Notes: generated by a model not told the origin, from the letters alone. DNA of 64,000 nucleotides from Ancylobacter mangrovi (GCF_024752355.1 NZ_JANTHZ010000010.1:62001-126000); one strand, 5' to 3'; numbered from the stretch's first letter, positions 33,246 through 42,079 are shown. A program made the numbers and translations.

Positions 33246-34298
33246 ATGAAATTGGCGATATTCGGCGCCGGAGCGGTCGGCGGATATGTCGGGGGACTGC
33301 TCGCGCATGAGGGATGCGAGGTGACGCTGGTCGACATGTGGCATGAGCATGTCGCCGCGATCCGCGACCACGGCCTCGAGATCACCGGGCCCGAGGGAAG
33401 CCTCGTCGGCCGCCCGCGGGCGGTGACGATCGGCGAGTTCACCTCGACCGTCTGGCCGGAGCCGGTCGACATCGCCTTCATCTGCGTCAAATCCTACGAC
33501 ACGGAATGGATCGCGACCCTGCTCAAGCCGCATCTGGCGCCCGACGGCTTCGCCGTCTCGCTGCAGAACTGTCTCAACGAGGGCACCGTCGCGCGGGTGC
33601 TGGGCGCCGAGCGCACGCTGGGCTGCGTGGTGGCGAGCATCTCGGTCGAATTGTTCGCGCCCGGCCGCATCCGCCGCGAGCGCGCGCGCCGGACCGAGGG
33701 CCATAGCGTCTTCCGCGTCGGCGAACTCGACGGCCGCCAGAGCGAGCGCACGCACCTCGTGAGCGAGATGCTGCACAAGGTGGACAACGCCAGGGTCACC
33801 ACGAACCTGCAGGGCGAGCGCTGGTCGAAGCTCGCCAACAACGCGATGAACAGCGGCATCGCCGCCACGACCGGGCTGTCGGCCAAGCAGGGAATGGCGG
33901 ATGCAGCACTGCGCCCGGTGATGATCGACCTCGCCATGGAGACCGTCGCCGTCGGCACGGCGCTCGGCCACGCGCTCGAGCGCGTGGGAAAGGTCGACGC
34001 GGCCCTCTATCTGCGCGCCGCACGGGGCGACGGGGCGGCCCGCGGCGAGATCGACGCGCTGCTGTCGGCCCAAGGCGACCCGAGGCCGGCGACGCGGCTT
34101 TCCTCGATGGGCCAGGACATCGCCAAGGGGCGCCGGACCGAGATCGATTTCCTGAACGGCTATGTGGTGGAGATGGGCCGGCAGGCCGGGATCGCCACCC
34201 CGGCCAATGCGCGCGTCGTTGCTCTCGTGCAGGAGATACAGGCGGGCCGGCGCGCGCCGCACCCGGACAATCTGCGCCGGCTGGCGGTTCCCGGCTAG
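33246..34298 (+). CDS. Ketopantoate reductase-like (ApbA/PanE family) 2-oxoacid reductase
   Basis: A 350-residue NAD(P)-dependent enzyme. The Rossmann loop is FGAGAVGGYVGG (6-17); IAFICVKSYDT is the family ICVK segment; the catalytic-domain block RWSKLANNAMNSGIAATTG contains the conserved Lys and Asn-Asn. Length exceeds PanE (about 300) and there is no pantothenate gene nearby, so it is more likely a catabolic 2-oxo-4-hydroxy acid reductase or dehydrogenase. A strong ribosome site (GGGGAGGA) precedes the ATG. It overlaps tail-to-tail with the HpcH/HpaI aldolase by four bases and is divergent from the TTT/CapA operon. Confidence 0.88.
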   Translation: MKLAIFGAGAVGGYVGGLLAHEGCEVTLVDMWHEHVAAIRDHGLEITGPEGSLVGRPRAVTIGEFTSTVWPEPVDIAFICVKSYDTEWIATLLKPHLAPDGFAVSLQNCLNEGTVARVLGAERTLGCVVASISVELFAPGRIRRERARRTEGHSVFRVGELDGRQSERTHLVSEMLHKVDNARVTTNLQGERWSKLANNAMNSGIAATTGLSAKQGMADAALRPVMIDLAMETVAVGTALGHALERVGKVDAALYLRAARGDGAARGEIDALLSAQGDPRPATRLSSMGQDIAKGRRTEIDFLNGYVVEMGRQAGIATPANARVVALVQEIQAGRRAPHPDNLRRLAVPG

Positions 34299-34996
34299 CC
34301 GGCCGCGCGCGACTTCGCGGCGCTGATGAAAGCCTTGGAGCCGCGCGCCATGAACTGCTTCTGATGCACGTTCACCCAGCGCAACCCGAGATCCATGTAG
34401 TGGCCGACCGCGTCGATCTCGTCCTGCACGTTCATGCCGGCGATCTTGCCGGCATCGGCGGTGCGCCGGATACCGTCCTCGACCAGCGAGCGAACCTTCG
34501 GGTTCTTGCGGTCGCCCTTCAGCCCCATGGACTCGGCGAGGTCGTTCTGACCGAAATAGAAGACGTCGACCTCCTCGAGCTTCAGCAGCTCGGGCAGGCA
34601 CTCGATGCCCTGCCGGGACTCGATCATGAAGATGATGATCTTGTCGCGATAGTCGCCCTTGTCCCAATGGCTCATACCGTCGAGAAGCGCCCTGCCCTCC
34701 TCGACCGAGCCGACCTTCGGCGCCTGTATGCCGCCGGCGCCGCAGCTCAGATAGCGGTTGATGAGCCCCGGCTCCTTGCTGTAGGGCCGCAGCACGGACG
34801 CCATGTTCGACACGCGCGCCGCGCGCGACAGCTCTTCGACCAGCTTGAAATCGGTGCTGCTCTGCTCGCAGTCGATGAAGAGCGCGTCGAAACCGAGATC
34901 CCCGACGAATTCGACCATCTGCGGCGTCGGGAAATCGGTATTGCAGACGGTGATGATCTTCTCGGAGAGAACCTTCTGCTTGATCGTGCCGGCCAT
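34295..34996 (-). CDS. HpcH/HpaI-family class II aldolase-like protein
   Basis: A 233-residue (beta/alpha)8 aldolase/citrate-lyase family member, which cleave 4-hydroxy-2-oxo acids to pyruvate and an aldehyde. Metal ligands Glu126 (MIESRQG) and Asp152 (GQNDLAES) have the standard 26-residue spacing, and the substrate arginine is Arg70 (VLRPYSKEPG). The catalytic histidine that normally follows Glu44 (D-x-E-H) is Gln45 (DCEQSS), which may change or impair proton transfer. It directly follows the enolase-superfamily enzyme 5 gene (10 bp), giving a plausible dehydratase-aldolase pair for an acid sugar. Confidence 0.88.
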   Translation of the reverse strand: MAGTIKQKVLSEKIITVCNTDFPTPQMVEFVGDLGFDALFIDCEQSSTDFKLVEELSRAARVSNMASVLRPYSKEPGLINRYLSCGAGGIQAPKVGSVEEGRALLDGMSHWDKGDYRDKIIIFMIESRQGIECLPELLKLEEVDVFYFGQNDLAESMGLKGDRKNPKVRSLVEDGIRRTADAGKIAGMNVQDEIDAVGHYMDLGLRWVNVHQKQFMARGSKAFISAAKSRAAG

Positions 34997-35006
34997 GATC
35001 GCCTCC

Positions 35007-36134
35007 CTAGGCCCTGTTTTTCTCGATGTAGTCCCAGTTGAGCTCGTATCCGAAGCCGGGCTTCTCGTTCATGTAGACGAAGCTGTCGCGGATCTGGGCG
35101 CGGTCGGCATAGATGCCGTGCCAGATCGGGTCGCGATGGGGCGAGCCGTGCGATTCCACGGCGTAGCCCCCGCGCGGGAAGGCCGCGACCAGATGACAGT
35201 GAAGCTCCGGCGCGTGGTGCGGCGAGATCAACACGCCGTGGTGGTCGGCCAGATGCGCCACACGCAGCGCCTCGGTGAAGCCGGCATAGCGGGTGGCGTC
35301 GAACTGCATGTAGCGGATCGCGCCGCTGGTGATGAAGTCGCGGCAGGTGAAGCGGGTGATCTCACGCTCGCCATGGGCCAGCGCGACCGGGGAAGCGTCC
35401 GCCAGGAGCCGGAAATCGGCCGGCTGCAAATACCAGTGCAGCGGCTCCTCGAGCCAGGTGATGTCGTAGGGCGCGACCGCGTTGGCGAATTCGATGCAGG
35501 TCGACAGGTCATAGGCGCCGTTCATGTCGAGCATCAGCCCGACATCGTCGCCGATCGCCTCGCGGGTCGCGCGGATGCGGGCGACTTCCTCCTGCATGGC
35601 GCGCGCGCCGGTCTTCAGCTTCACGGCCCGGAAGCCGGCCGCGACGAAGCTCGCCATCTCGTCGGCGCAGGCGGTCAGTTTCTCGCCCTCGACGTAATAG
35701 CCGCCGGTCGCATAAGTGAAGATCGGCCGGTTCTCCGCACCGAGGATGCGGAACACGGGCAGGTTCGCGGCCTTGCCCTGCAGGTCCCACATCGCCATGT
35801 CGATGCCGCCGATCGCGCCCATGATCTGCGGCCGGGCTCCGCGCGGCAGCCCGCCGCCGCCCACGCGCGGTGCGGTCAGCGAGAACAGCTTCTCCCACAC
35901 GCCGAGCGGCGACAGCGCGTCCATGCCGATGACCGCCTCGGACAGGCGATCGATCCAGCCGCAGATCTCCTTCATCGGCGTGCTGCTCACCTGGCCGTAG
36001 CCGACATGCCCGTCGCTGCTGCGGATCTCGACCAGGATCAGCGTGACGTCGTCCCGCGGCTCGTGGGCCGTGTGGTGCTTGCGCTTGAGCGGCGCACGAA
36101 GCGCGTGGGCGGTCACGGATTCGATTTTGGTCAA
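35007..36134 (-). CDS. Enolase-superfamily (mandelate racemase-like) enzyme 5
   Basis: A 375-residue enzyme with the most canonical active site of the five in this window: Lys172-x-Lys174 (VKLKTG), Asp203 and Asn205 (LDMNGAY), Glu229 (WLEEPL), Glu256 (AHGERE), Asp279 (MQFDAT) and His306 (SPHHAPE), the complete KxK plus Asp-His set of racemases and syn/anti dehydratases. I place the start at TTG 36134, about six bases after GGGG; upstream in-frame residues read through the operator palindrome at 36171-36196 and look non-coding. It is followed by the HpcH-like aldolase, supporting an acid-sugar dehydratase role. Confidence 0.9.
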   Translation of the reverse strand: MTKIESVTAHALRAPLKRKHHTAHEPRDDVTLILVEIRSSDGHVGYGQVSSTPMKEICGWIDRLSEAVIGMDALSPLGVWEKLFSLTAPRVGGGGLPRGARPQIMGAIGGIDMAMWDLQGKAANLPVFRILGAENRPIFTYATGGYYVEGEKLTACADEMASFVAAGFRAVKLKTGARAMQEEVARIRATREAIGDDVGLMLDMNGAYDLSTCIEFANAVAPYDITWLEEPLHWYLQPADFRLLADASPVALAHGEREITRFTCRDFITSGAIRYMQFDATRYAGFTEALRVAHLADHHGVLISPHHAPELHCHLVAAFPRGGYAVESHGSPHRDPIWHGIYADRAQIRDSFVYMNEKPGFGYELNWDYIEKNRA

Positions 36135-36170
36135 GGCGTCCCCCGGCGAACTGTTTTTGGTTCGCCTTAA

Positions 36171-36196
36171 TTGCACAAAACAACTCTTTTGTGCAA
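36171..36196. promoter_or_regulatory. Perfect 10-bp inverted repeat upstream of enzyme 5
   Basis: TTGCACAAAA (36171-36180), six-base spacer, TTTTGTGCAA (36187-36196), located 37-62 bp upstream of the TTG start of enzyme 5 and 120 bp past the stop of the Crp-like regulator. No T-run follows either arm in the way of a terminator. The dyad with a six-base centre resembles Crp/Fnr-type spacing, so the adjacent Crp-like protein is a candidate binder, but LacI- or TetR-type proteins encoded elsewhere are possible. Confidence 0.65.
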
Positions 36197-36315
36197 TAGA
36201 ATGGCAGCTAAAATTGGGGTACGGCAGCGCTCGCCGCGAAGCCGGATTGCACGATGAAAGCGCTTTGCGCTCTGGAGTCAATCACTCGTCGGGGGACGAC
36301 CGCCCGGCCCCGCCG

Positions 36316-36918
36316 CTACTCGGACGGCGCGGTCGGCGGTGGGGCGAGCCGCTCGGCCTCGTGCTTCAGCCGGGAGAAATACTGCGGGGTGATGTCGAGA
36401 TAGGCGGCGAGCAGATGCTGGGGAATGAGCCGCCAGTCGGCCGGCAGTTCCTTGTCCATGTCGGCGAAGCGCTCGCGCGCCGTGCGCTGGCGCAGCGCGA
36501 GATAGCGCTGCTGCTTGCGGCTGAACGTCTCCTCCGTCATCCGCAGGGCCAGCGTGTTCCACTCGGGGTGCCGGGCCGCCGCCTCCTGCCGCAGCCGATA
36601 GGGCCAGACCCACATCGCGCACGGGATCACGGCCTGCATGCCGACCTCCGAGGGCACACCCTTCACGGCCGCGTCGAGCGCCAGCGCCATGCCGCCCCGG
36701 AAGATGAAGTCGAGCACGATGTTGCGCCCGTCCGAGCCGGGGGTGAATACCTGCAGGATGCCGCTCTCGAGAAAGCCCAGCTCGTGGTCGCTCTGCCCGA
36801 CGCGGCAGAAGACCTCGCCCTTGGCGAGCAGCCGGCGCTCGGCCTGGGCTTCGAACCATTCGATCTCCCGCGGCGGCAGATCGGCCCGTTGCAGGATGTA
36901 ATTCGACAATGACGACAT
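36316..36918 (-). CDS. Crp/Fnr-family transcriptional regulator
   Basis: A 200-residue regulator: a cyclic-nucleotide-binding-like beta-roll (about 20-115; LLAKGEVFCRVGQSDHELGFLESG and the Asn-Ile-Val-Leu-Asp strand), a dimer helix, and a short C-terminal helix-turn-helix (QHLLAAYLDITPQYFSRL). FNR cysteines and the CAP cAMP-phosphate Arg-Ser are absent, so the ligand is unknown. The ATG at 36918 gives the typical MSSLSNYILQ start of this subgroup; a GTG at 36996 is possible. It lies in tandem upstream of enzyme 5 and may act at the 36171 dyad. Its upstream neighbour is proB. Confidence 0.88.
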   Translation of the reverse strand: MSSLSNYILQRADLPPREIEWFEAQAERRLLAKGEVFCRVGQSDHELGFLESGILQVFTPGSDGRNIVLDFIFRGGMALALDAAVKGVPSEVGMQAVIPCAMWVWPYRLRQEAAARHPEWNTLALRMTEETFSRKQQRYLALRQRTARERFADMDKELPADWRLIPQHLLAAYLDITPQYFSRLKHEAERLAPPPTAPSE

Positions 36919-37078
36919 GAGGTTGGCCACGCGGGTCAGCTTTCGGTCGACCGATTCCAGCGATCGACCATATCCGCGCGGGAGGTACTTTGCCACCTCG
37001 GCAAGGGCGAAATCGACCCTGCCCTGCCTCTTCGTAAGCCGTGTCGCGCCCTTGAAGCCGGCTCGACCTGCGGCCGCG

Positions 37079-38251
37079 TCAGCCCCTGCCGCCGCCCAGC
37101 ACCAGATCGTCCCGGTGCACCATCTCGGTGCGGCCCTCGAAGCCGGTGATGGTCACGATCTCGTCCGACGAGCGCCCCTTGATGCGCTCGGCATGGTCGT
37201 GGTCATAGGCCACCAGCCCGCGCCCGATCTCCGCCCCGTCGGGGCCGCGCAGGATCACCGCGTCGCCGCGCTCGAAGATCCCCTCCACCCGCTTCACGCC
37301 CGCCGGCAGGAGCGAGGAGCCACGGCGCAGCGCGGCCACGGCGCCGGCGTCGAGATGCAGCACGCCGCGCGGCTCCAGCGCGCCGGCGATCCAGCGCTTG
37401 CGCGAGGCGACGGGGTTCGCCGGAGCGAGGAACCAGGTGCAGCGCCCGCCGGTCTCGATCGCGCGCAACGGGTTCTTCAGCTTGCCGGAAGCGATGACCA
37501 TGTGCGCGCCGGCGGTGGTGGCGATCTTGCCGGCCTCGATCTTGGTCTTCATGCCCCCGCGCGAGAGCTCCGAGCCCGCCGAGCCGGCCATGGCCTCGAT
37601 CTCGGCGGTGATGCGCGGCACCAGCGGCAGGAACTCCGCGTCCGGATTGTCGTTCGGCGGTGCGGTGTAGAGCCCGTCGATGTCCGACAGCAGGATCAGA
37701 AGGTCGGCGCTGGTCATGCCGGCGACGCGCGCCGCGAGGCGGTCATTGTCGCCGTAGCGGATCTCGGAGGTGGCGACCGTGTCGTTCTCGTTGATGACCG
37801 GCACCACCTTCAGCGCCAGCAGCTTGGCGATGGTGGAGCGGGCGTTGAGGTAGCGGCGGCGCTCTTCCGTGTCGCCCAGCGTGATCAGGATCTGCCCGGC
37901 GGTGACGCCCTCATGCGCCAGCGCCTCCGACCAGGCGCGCGCCAGCGCGATCTGGCCGACCGCCGCAGAGGCCTGGTTTTCCTCCAGCTTCAGCGGGCGG
38001 CGCGGCAGCTTCAATATGTTGCGCCCGAGCGCGATGGCGCCGGAGGAGACGACGAGCACCTGCCGCCCCTCGCGGTGCAGGTTCGCCACGTCCTCGGCAA
38101 GCGCCGCCAGCCAGGCATGCCGCAGCGCCCCGCGCGCGGAATCGACCAGCAGCGCCGAGCCGACCTTCACCACGATGCGGCGGAAGGAGGAGAGCTGCGG
38201 CAGGGCCGCCGTCTCGGCGATGTCGGTGGAAGTGGCGGCGTGACGGGTCAT
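37079..38251 (-). CDS. proB: Glutamate 5-kinase
   Basis: First enzyme of proline synthesis, phosphorylating L-glutamate to gamma-glutamyl phosphate with ATP. The amino-acid kinase domain (about 20-275) has [43 protein letters not shown] and [16 protein letters not shown]-terminal PUA domain (about 285-375) carries [21 protein letters not shown] and the [11 protein letters not shown] segment. ATG 38251 is chosen; the TTG at 38287 also fits and neither has a clear ribosome site. It follows obgE as in other Hyphomicrobiales; proA, which normally follows, is absent, and the Crp-like gene comes next instead. Confidence 0.95.
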   Translation of the reverse strand: MTRHAATSTDIAETAALPQLSSFRRIVVKVGSALLVDSARGALRHAWLAALAEDVANLHREGRQVLVVSSGAIALGRNILKLPRRPLKLEENQASAAVGQIALARAWSEALAHEGVTAGQILITLGDTEERRRYLNARSTIAKLLALKVVPVINENDTVATSEIRYGDNDRLAARVAGMTSADLLILLSDIDGLYTAPPNDNPDAEFLPLVPRITAEIEAMAGSAGSELSRGGMKTKIEAGKIATTAGAHMVIASGKLKNPLRAIETGGRCTWFLAPANPVASRKRWIAGALEPRGVLHLDAGAVAALRRGSSLLPAGVKRVEGIFERGDAVILRGPDGAEIGRGLVAYDHDHAERIKGRSSDEIVTITGFEGRTEMVHRDDLVLGGGRG

Positions 38252-38395
38252 GGGAAGGGCGACTTCGGTGCTGGCGTCGGGCGACAAGGGGCGAATGCCG
38301 GCTACATACGCCCATTTGCGGGCGATGGCGCGGGAATTTGCGGGGCCGCCCCGCCCCTCGATGCGAGGGAGCGGCAGCGGCGCCGCGTCACGCCC

Positions 38396-39430
38396 TCACG
38401 GTCGCCAGGGCTCGGCGACTTCCTTGGTCTGCTCTTCCTCGCGGCCCTCGTTTATGACATAGGCCAGCGCGCGCAGCGCCTCGCGCACGCCCTGCCCCGA
38501 ATGGGCGGAAAGCGCGAGCGGCTTCTTCTTCGCCGCGCGCTGCAGGCGGGCGAGCTGGAGCTTCAGCGTCTCCGGGTCGAGCGTATCGACCTTGGACAGC
38601 GCGACGATCTCCGGCTTGTCCTCGAGCCCGTGGCCATAGGCGTCGAGCTCGGCGCGCACGCTCTTGTAGGTCTTGCCGGCATGCTCGCTGGTGCCGTCGA
38701 CGAGATGCAGCAGCACCCGGCAACGCTCGACATGGGCGAGGAAGCGGTCGCCGAGACCCACGCCCTCATGCGCGCCCTCGATCAGGCCGGGAATGTCGGC
38801 GAGCACGAATTCGCGCCCGTCCACCCGCACCACGCCGAGGCCCGGATGGAGCGTGGTGAAGGGATAGTCGGCGACCTTGGGCTTGGCCGCCGTGGTGGCG
38901 GCGAGGAAGGTCGACTTGCCGGCATTGGGCAGACCCACGAGGCCCGCATCGGCGATCAGCTTCAGGCGAAGCCAGATCCAGCGCTCCTCGCCCGGCAGGC
39001 CGGGATTGGCACGGCGCGGCGCCTGGTTGGTCGAGGTCTTGAAATGCGCGTTGCCGAAGCCGCCATTGCCGCCCTTCAGCAGGCGCACCTTCTGGCCGAC
39101 ATCGGTCATGTCGGCAAGCACGGTGTCCCCGTCCTCGTCCAGCACCTCGGTGCCGGCGGGAACGCGCAGCACGATGTCGTCGCCCCTGGCGCCCGACCGG
39201 TTGGCCCCCATGCCGAAGCCGCCCTTCTTCGCCTTGAAGTGCTGCTGGTAGCGGTAGTCGATCAGCGTGTTGAGCCCGTCGACGCATTCGATGACCACGT
39301 CGCCGCCGCGCCCGCCGTCGCCGCCGTCGGGGCCGCCGAACTCGATGAACTTCTCGCGCCGGAACGAGAGGCAGCCCGCCCCGCCATCGCCGGAGCGGAC
39401 ATAGATCTTGGCCTGGTCGAGAAATTTCAT
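38396..39430 (-). CDS. obgE: Obg-family GTPase (ObgE/CgtA)
   Basis: Essential ribosome-associated GTPase, 344 residues. The Obg fold (1-160) contains the glycine-rich [15 protein letters not shown] and [18 protein letters not shown]. The G domain has G1 GLPNAGKST, the switch region [12 protein letters not shown]3 DIPGLI, G4 SKVD and a terminal SAHSGQG (G5). The C-terminal OCT domain is absent, as usual in Proteobacteria. It lies between a GNAT acetyltransferase and proB in the conserved rplU-rpmA-obgE order. Confidence 0.96.
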   Translation of the reverse strand: MKFLDQAKIYVRSGDGGAGCLSFRREKFIEFGGPDGGDGGRGGDVVIECVDGLNTLIDYRYQQHFKAKKGGFGMGANRSGARGDDIVLRVPAGTEVLDEDGDTVLADMTDVGQKVRLLKGGNGGFGNAHFKTSTNQAPRRANPGLPGEERWIWLRLKLIADAGLVGLPNAGKSTFLAATTAAKPKVADYPFTTLHPGLGVVRVDGREFVLADIPGLIEGAHEGVGLGDRFLAHVERCRVLLHLVDGTSEHAGKTYKSVRAELDAYGHGLEDKPEIVALSKVDTLDPETLKLQLARLQRAAKKKPLALSAHSGQGVREALRALAYVINEGREEEQTKEVAEPWRP

Positions 39431-39498
39431 CGCAATGCGCTCAACAAGATGGACCCCCGCAGATGCAGGGGCCGGCTCAGTCTATCAAATCGGCCCGT

Positions 39499-40167
39499 TC
39501 AATGCCGGGTATCTATATCGCGGCGGATGGGGTGCGCGCTGGCGCCCCAGGCGCGCAGCGAACTCCACAGCCGCCGTTCGAGGCGGAAGCGGTCGACCGG
39601 CACCGAGGCGCCCAGCGCACGCACCCGCGTCAACCCGACCCCGGTCCACTGGAATCCGCACTTCTCCAGCACCCGGCGCGAGGCCGGATTGACCACGCGC
39701 GCGGCGCCCACCAGCGCCTCGAGGTCGCGGTCGCCGAAGGCGTGGTCGATCAGCGCCCGGGCCGCCTCGGTGGCGATGCCGCGATCCCAATAGGGCTCGC
39801 CGAGCCAGTAGCCGATCTCCGGCACGTCGTCCTCGCGGCGGTTGAAGCCGCACATGCCGACGGGGATCGGCGGACCGAAGGTCGATTCGTCCGCGCCGCG
39901 CAGCGCCGCCTCGTTCTTCAGGAACACCGCGAAGGTGACCGCGTCCGGGCCGCCCGGCAGGTTGGCGACGAAAGCCGCGGCATCCGCCATCCCATAGGGA
40001 TGGGGAATGTTCGCGGTCATCTCGGCAACCTTTCGGTTGTCGGCCAGCTCCGCGATCCAGGCCATGTCCTCGATGCGCGGCGCGCGCAGGATCAGGCGGC
40101 CGGTTTCGAGGACGGCGGTACTGCTCTCGGCGAGGGGGGACCCGGGGGTCGCTTCAACAAGGGTCAT
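39499..40167 (-). CDS. GNAT-family N-acetyltransferase (RimJ/RimL-like)
   Basis: A 222-residue acetyltransferase of the RimJ/RimL type. LETGRLILRAPRIEDMAWIAEL is the typical first strand and helix; VGMCGFNRREDDVPEIGYWLGEPYWDRGIATEA covers motif A, with the acetyl-CoA pyrophosphate loop approximated by YWDRGIATEA; NPASRRVLEKCGFQ is the C-terminal substrate-site block. It lies between rpmA and obgE, a position common in Hyphomicrobiales, and may acetylate a ribosomal protein N-terminus, though the substrate is unproven. Confidence 0.9.
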   Translation of the reverse strand: MTLVEATPGSPLAESSTAVLETGRLILRAPRIEDMAWIAELADNRKVAEMTANIPHPYGMADAAAFVANLPGGPDAVTFAVFLKNEAALRGADESTFGPPIPVGMCGFNRREDDVPEIGYWLGEPYWDRGIATEAARALIDHAFGDRDLEALVGAARVVNPASRRVLEKCGFQWTGVGLTRVRALGASVPVDRFRLERRLWSSLRAWGASAHPIRRDIDTRH

Positions 40168-40197
40168 CGGGGATCTCCTGGGGGCCTGAACGACGAA

Positions 40198-40222
40198 GGG
40201 GAGGCGGTTTCCTCGCCTCCCC
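40198..40222 (-). terminator. Hairpin downstream of rplU-rpmA
   Basis: Perfect stem GGGGAGGCG (40198-40206) / CGCCTCCCC (40214-40222) with a seven-base loop, between rpmA and the GNAT gene. On the minus strand it is followed by TTCGTCGTTC, only mildly U-rich, so it is probably a partial terminator that lowers transcription into GNAT-obgE-proB relative to the ribosomal protein genes. Confidence 0.6.
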
Positions 40223-40312
40223 TGTCGGGTACCCGGGATGTCCCCTTACGGACGTTCCGGAAATCCTACCAGTCGGGCGAGACCGGTGGGATTTCAAGAA
40301 ACCTCACCGGTA

Positions 40313-40582
40313 TTATTCGGCGGCCTCGGCGGCCGGAATGACGTTTACGTAGGTTCGGGAATTGGCTTTGGCACGGAATTCGACGCGGCCCTCGCAAAGG
40401 GCAAAGAGGGTGTGGTCTTTGCCCATGCCGACGTTCACGCCGGGATGCCACTGCGTCCCACGCTGACGAACGATGATGTTGCCGGCCACGACCTTCTCGC
40501 TGCCGAACTTCTTCACGCCCAGACGGCGGCCGTCCGAGTCGCGACCGTTGCGGGAGGAACCGCCTGCCTTTTTGTGAGCCAT
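40313..40582 (-). CDS. rpmA: 50S ribosomal protein L27
   Basis: An 89-residue L27 with the unprocessed bacterial N-terminus [18 protein letters not shown] that reaches the peptidyl-transferase centre, followed by [23 protein letters not shown] and [17 protein letters not shown]. The C-terminal extension ends in an alanine/glutamate-rich tail. It is 29 bp downstream of rplU. Confidence 0.98.
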   Translation of the reverse strand: MAHKKAGGSSRNGRDSDGRRLGVKKFGSEKVVAGNIIVRQRGTQWHPGVNVGMGKDHTLFALCEGRVEFRAKANSRTYVNVIPAAEAAE

Positions 40583-40611
40583 GGTGCTCTCCTATTCCTT
40601 CGCTGGCGGTC

Positions 40612-40920
40612 TCAGGCGCCGGTGATCGAGGTCACGCGGACCACGGTGAAGTCCTGGCGGTGGCCGATCTTGCGGCGCGAATTCTGCCGGCGGCGCTTCT
40701 TGAACGCAATGACCTTGTCGCCGCGCGTGTGCTTGACGACCTCGACTGTGACCTCGGCGCCGTCGACCAGCGGCGCGCCGACCTTCGGGCTTTCGCCGCC
40801 GAGCATCAGCACCGGCAGGGTCACGGAGGCGCCGGCTTCGGCGTCGATCTTGCCGACGGTGACGACCTCGTCGGGGGCGACGCGGTACTGCTTACCGCCC
40901 GTCTTGATGACCGCGAACAT
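40612..40920 (-). CDS. rplU: 50S ribosomal protein L21
   Basis: A 102-residue L21: MFAVIKTGGKQYRVAPDEVV at the N-terminus and the C-terminal KHTRGDKVIAFKKRRRQNSRRKIGHRQDF that binds 23S rRNA. It is first in the block rplU-rpmA-GNAT-obgE-proB, with a strong promoter at 41035-41063. Confidence 0.98.
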   Translation of the reverse strand: MFAVIKTGGKQYRVAPDEVVTVGKIDAEAGASVTLPVLMLGGESPKVGAPLVDGAEVTVEVVKHTRGDKVIAFKKRRRQNSRRKIGHRQDFTVVRVTSITGA

Positions 40921-41034
40921 GTTCTGTCCTTTCGTTCGAGCCCGATCTCCCGCCTCATCGGCGTGGACCGGCTTCTTTCGGTCGGGTTATAGGGATGCGT
41001 GACGGGCGCGAGACGCCCATTACGCGAGGGCCGG

Positions 41035-41063
41035 TCCATAGCGGGCAAGGCCAGCGCTGTCAA
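41035..41063 (-). promoter_or_regulatory. Sigma-70-type promoter of rplU
   Basis: On the minus strand, TTGACA (41058-41063) is separated by exactly 17 bp from TATGGA (41035-41040). Transcription would start near 41028, giving a leader of about 108 nt to rplU. This is the best housekeeping promoter seen in the window. Confidence 0.75.
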
Positions 41064-41219
41064 GGACAAGGGCGTGCCCGGCGGCTGACGTCCCCCGCGC
41101 GCCCTCCCCGCGCCCGTTCCCGCCCGCGGATGAACCTTCCGGCCTGCGCAGCGTTGTGTGAGCAGACGTCGCCGCCCGGCGGCACCTGTTGATCATACAC
41201 TCGCAGTGGAGAGTTCGTC

Positions 41220-41546
41220 ATGGACACGCATCGCATCACCGGCGCCGCCCGCCAGGCCGGCGGAAGACTGCGCGGCATCGCAGGCCGGGCCGGCCATGAC
41301 GCCGCGCTGCGGGCCGAGGAGGCCTATGAAGAGGCGATGGGCGCCGGCGGCCGCGCCTTCGGCGACGTGCGCGAGCGCACCCTCGCCCTCGCCGACGACG
41401 CGCTGGAATCGGGCCACGAGCTCTATGGCCGCTCGATGCAGGCGCTTTCGCGCCAGGCGGCCGTGCATCCGCTCGCGCTGGTGGTCGCCGCCGGCCTGAC
41501 CGGCGCGGCCGTCGCCTGGTTCCTCAGCTCCGGCTCCCGCCGCTGA
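41220..41546 (+). CDS. Small membrane-anchored protein, DUF883/YqjD-like
   Basis: A 108-residue protein: an amphipathic, alanine-rich charged helix region (about 1-75, including AEEAYEEAMGAGGRAFGDV) followed by one C-terminal hydrophobic helix (PLALVVAAGLTGAAVAWFLSS) and a basic end. This architecture resembles the stress-induced YqjD/ElaB family, whose members tether ribosomes or other partners to the inner membrane. GGAGAG precedes the ATG. It is transcribed away from rplU. Family assignment is by architecture only. Confidence 0.7.
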   Translation: MDTHRITGAARQAGGRLRGIAGRAGHDAALRAEEAYEEAMGAGGRAFGDVRERTLALADDALESGHELYGRSMQALSRQAAVHPLALVVAAGLTGAAVAWFLSSGSRR

Positions 41547-41572
41547 GCGAAGCCCCGGCGCCGGTCGGCCCG

Positions 41573-41836
41573 TCAGCGGGCCGGAGGCGCCGGGATTTCG
41601 AAAGGGCGGGTCCCGGTCTTCAGGCAGGAAGGTACACCAGCCTCTCGGCAGGCCATCGGGCGTTTGGCGAGGCGGCGCAGCATCTCCTCGGCAGGATCGG
41701 CAGCGGGCCCTTGTGATAGGGAGAGCCGACGCCTCGCGGCGTCGGCTTCCACGAGGCAGGCATCGGTCGCCGCGAGCCACCTCGCCCTTAGCGGATGCAA
41801 CGCCCGCGCGCCCTCGTTCGCGCCTCCCGCGTTCAT
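41573..41836 (-). CDS. Small hypothetical protein
   Basis: An 87-codon frame starting at ATG 41836, with GGGAGG six bases upstream, which is the main reason to accept it. The product is arginine/alanine-rich (ALHPLRARWLAATDACLVE, then LAKRPMACREAGVPSCLK) and has no membrane segment or known motif. Its stop is 27 bp from the stop of the DUF883-like gene on the other strand. It could still be a chance frame. Confidence 0.45.
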   Translation of the reverse strand: MNAGGANEGARALHPLRARWLAATDACLVEADAARRRLSLSQGPAADPAEEMLRRLAKRPMACREAGVPSCLKTGTRPFEIPAPPAR

Positions 41837-41920
41837 GCGGCGCCTCCCGGACTTCCTCGTCATCGGGTGTGAATTGCGGCGCCGAAGCACGGATTTCGCG
41901 ACATGAGACGTTCACGGCAC

Positions 41921-41949
41921 TTGTGCGCTCCTGCCGCCTCGGTTATTCA
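41921..41949 (+). promoter_or_regulatory. Candidate promoter of tRNA-Ser
   Basis: TTGTGC (41921-41926), 17-bp spacer, TATTCA (41944-41949), placing transcription start near 41956, about 34 nt before the tRNA. Both boxes are imperfect. Confidence 0.4.
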
Positions 41950-41989
41950 GCCCCCGCTCCAAGGCGTGGCCCCGGCCCGCCTCGCGCGC

Positions 41990-42079
<90 letters not shown>

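Noticed and set aside
33246-34298. Assignment as biosynthetic PanE (pantothenate pathway)
   Set aside because: The protein is about 50 residues longer than PanE and lies among catabolic genes, so only the family-level call is supported.
36171-36196. The dyad as a rho-independent terminator of the Crp-like gene
   Set aside because: No T-run follows the stem on the minus strand, the loop side is AT-rich, and it lies in the position of a promoter operator.
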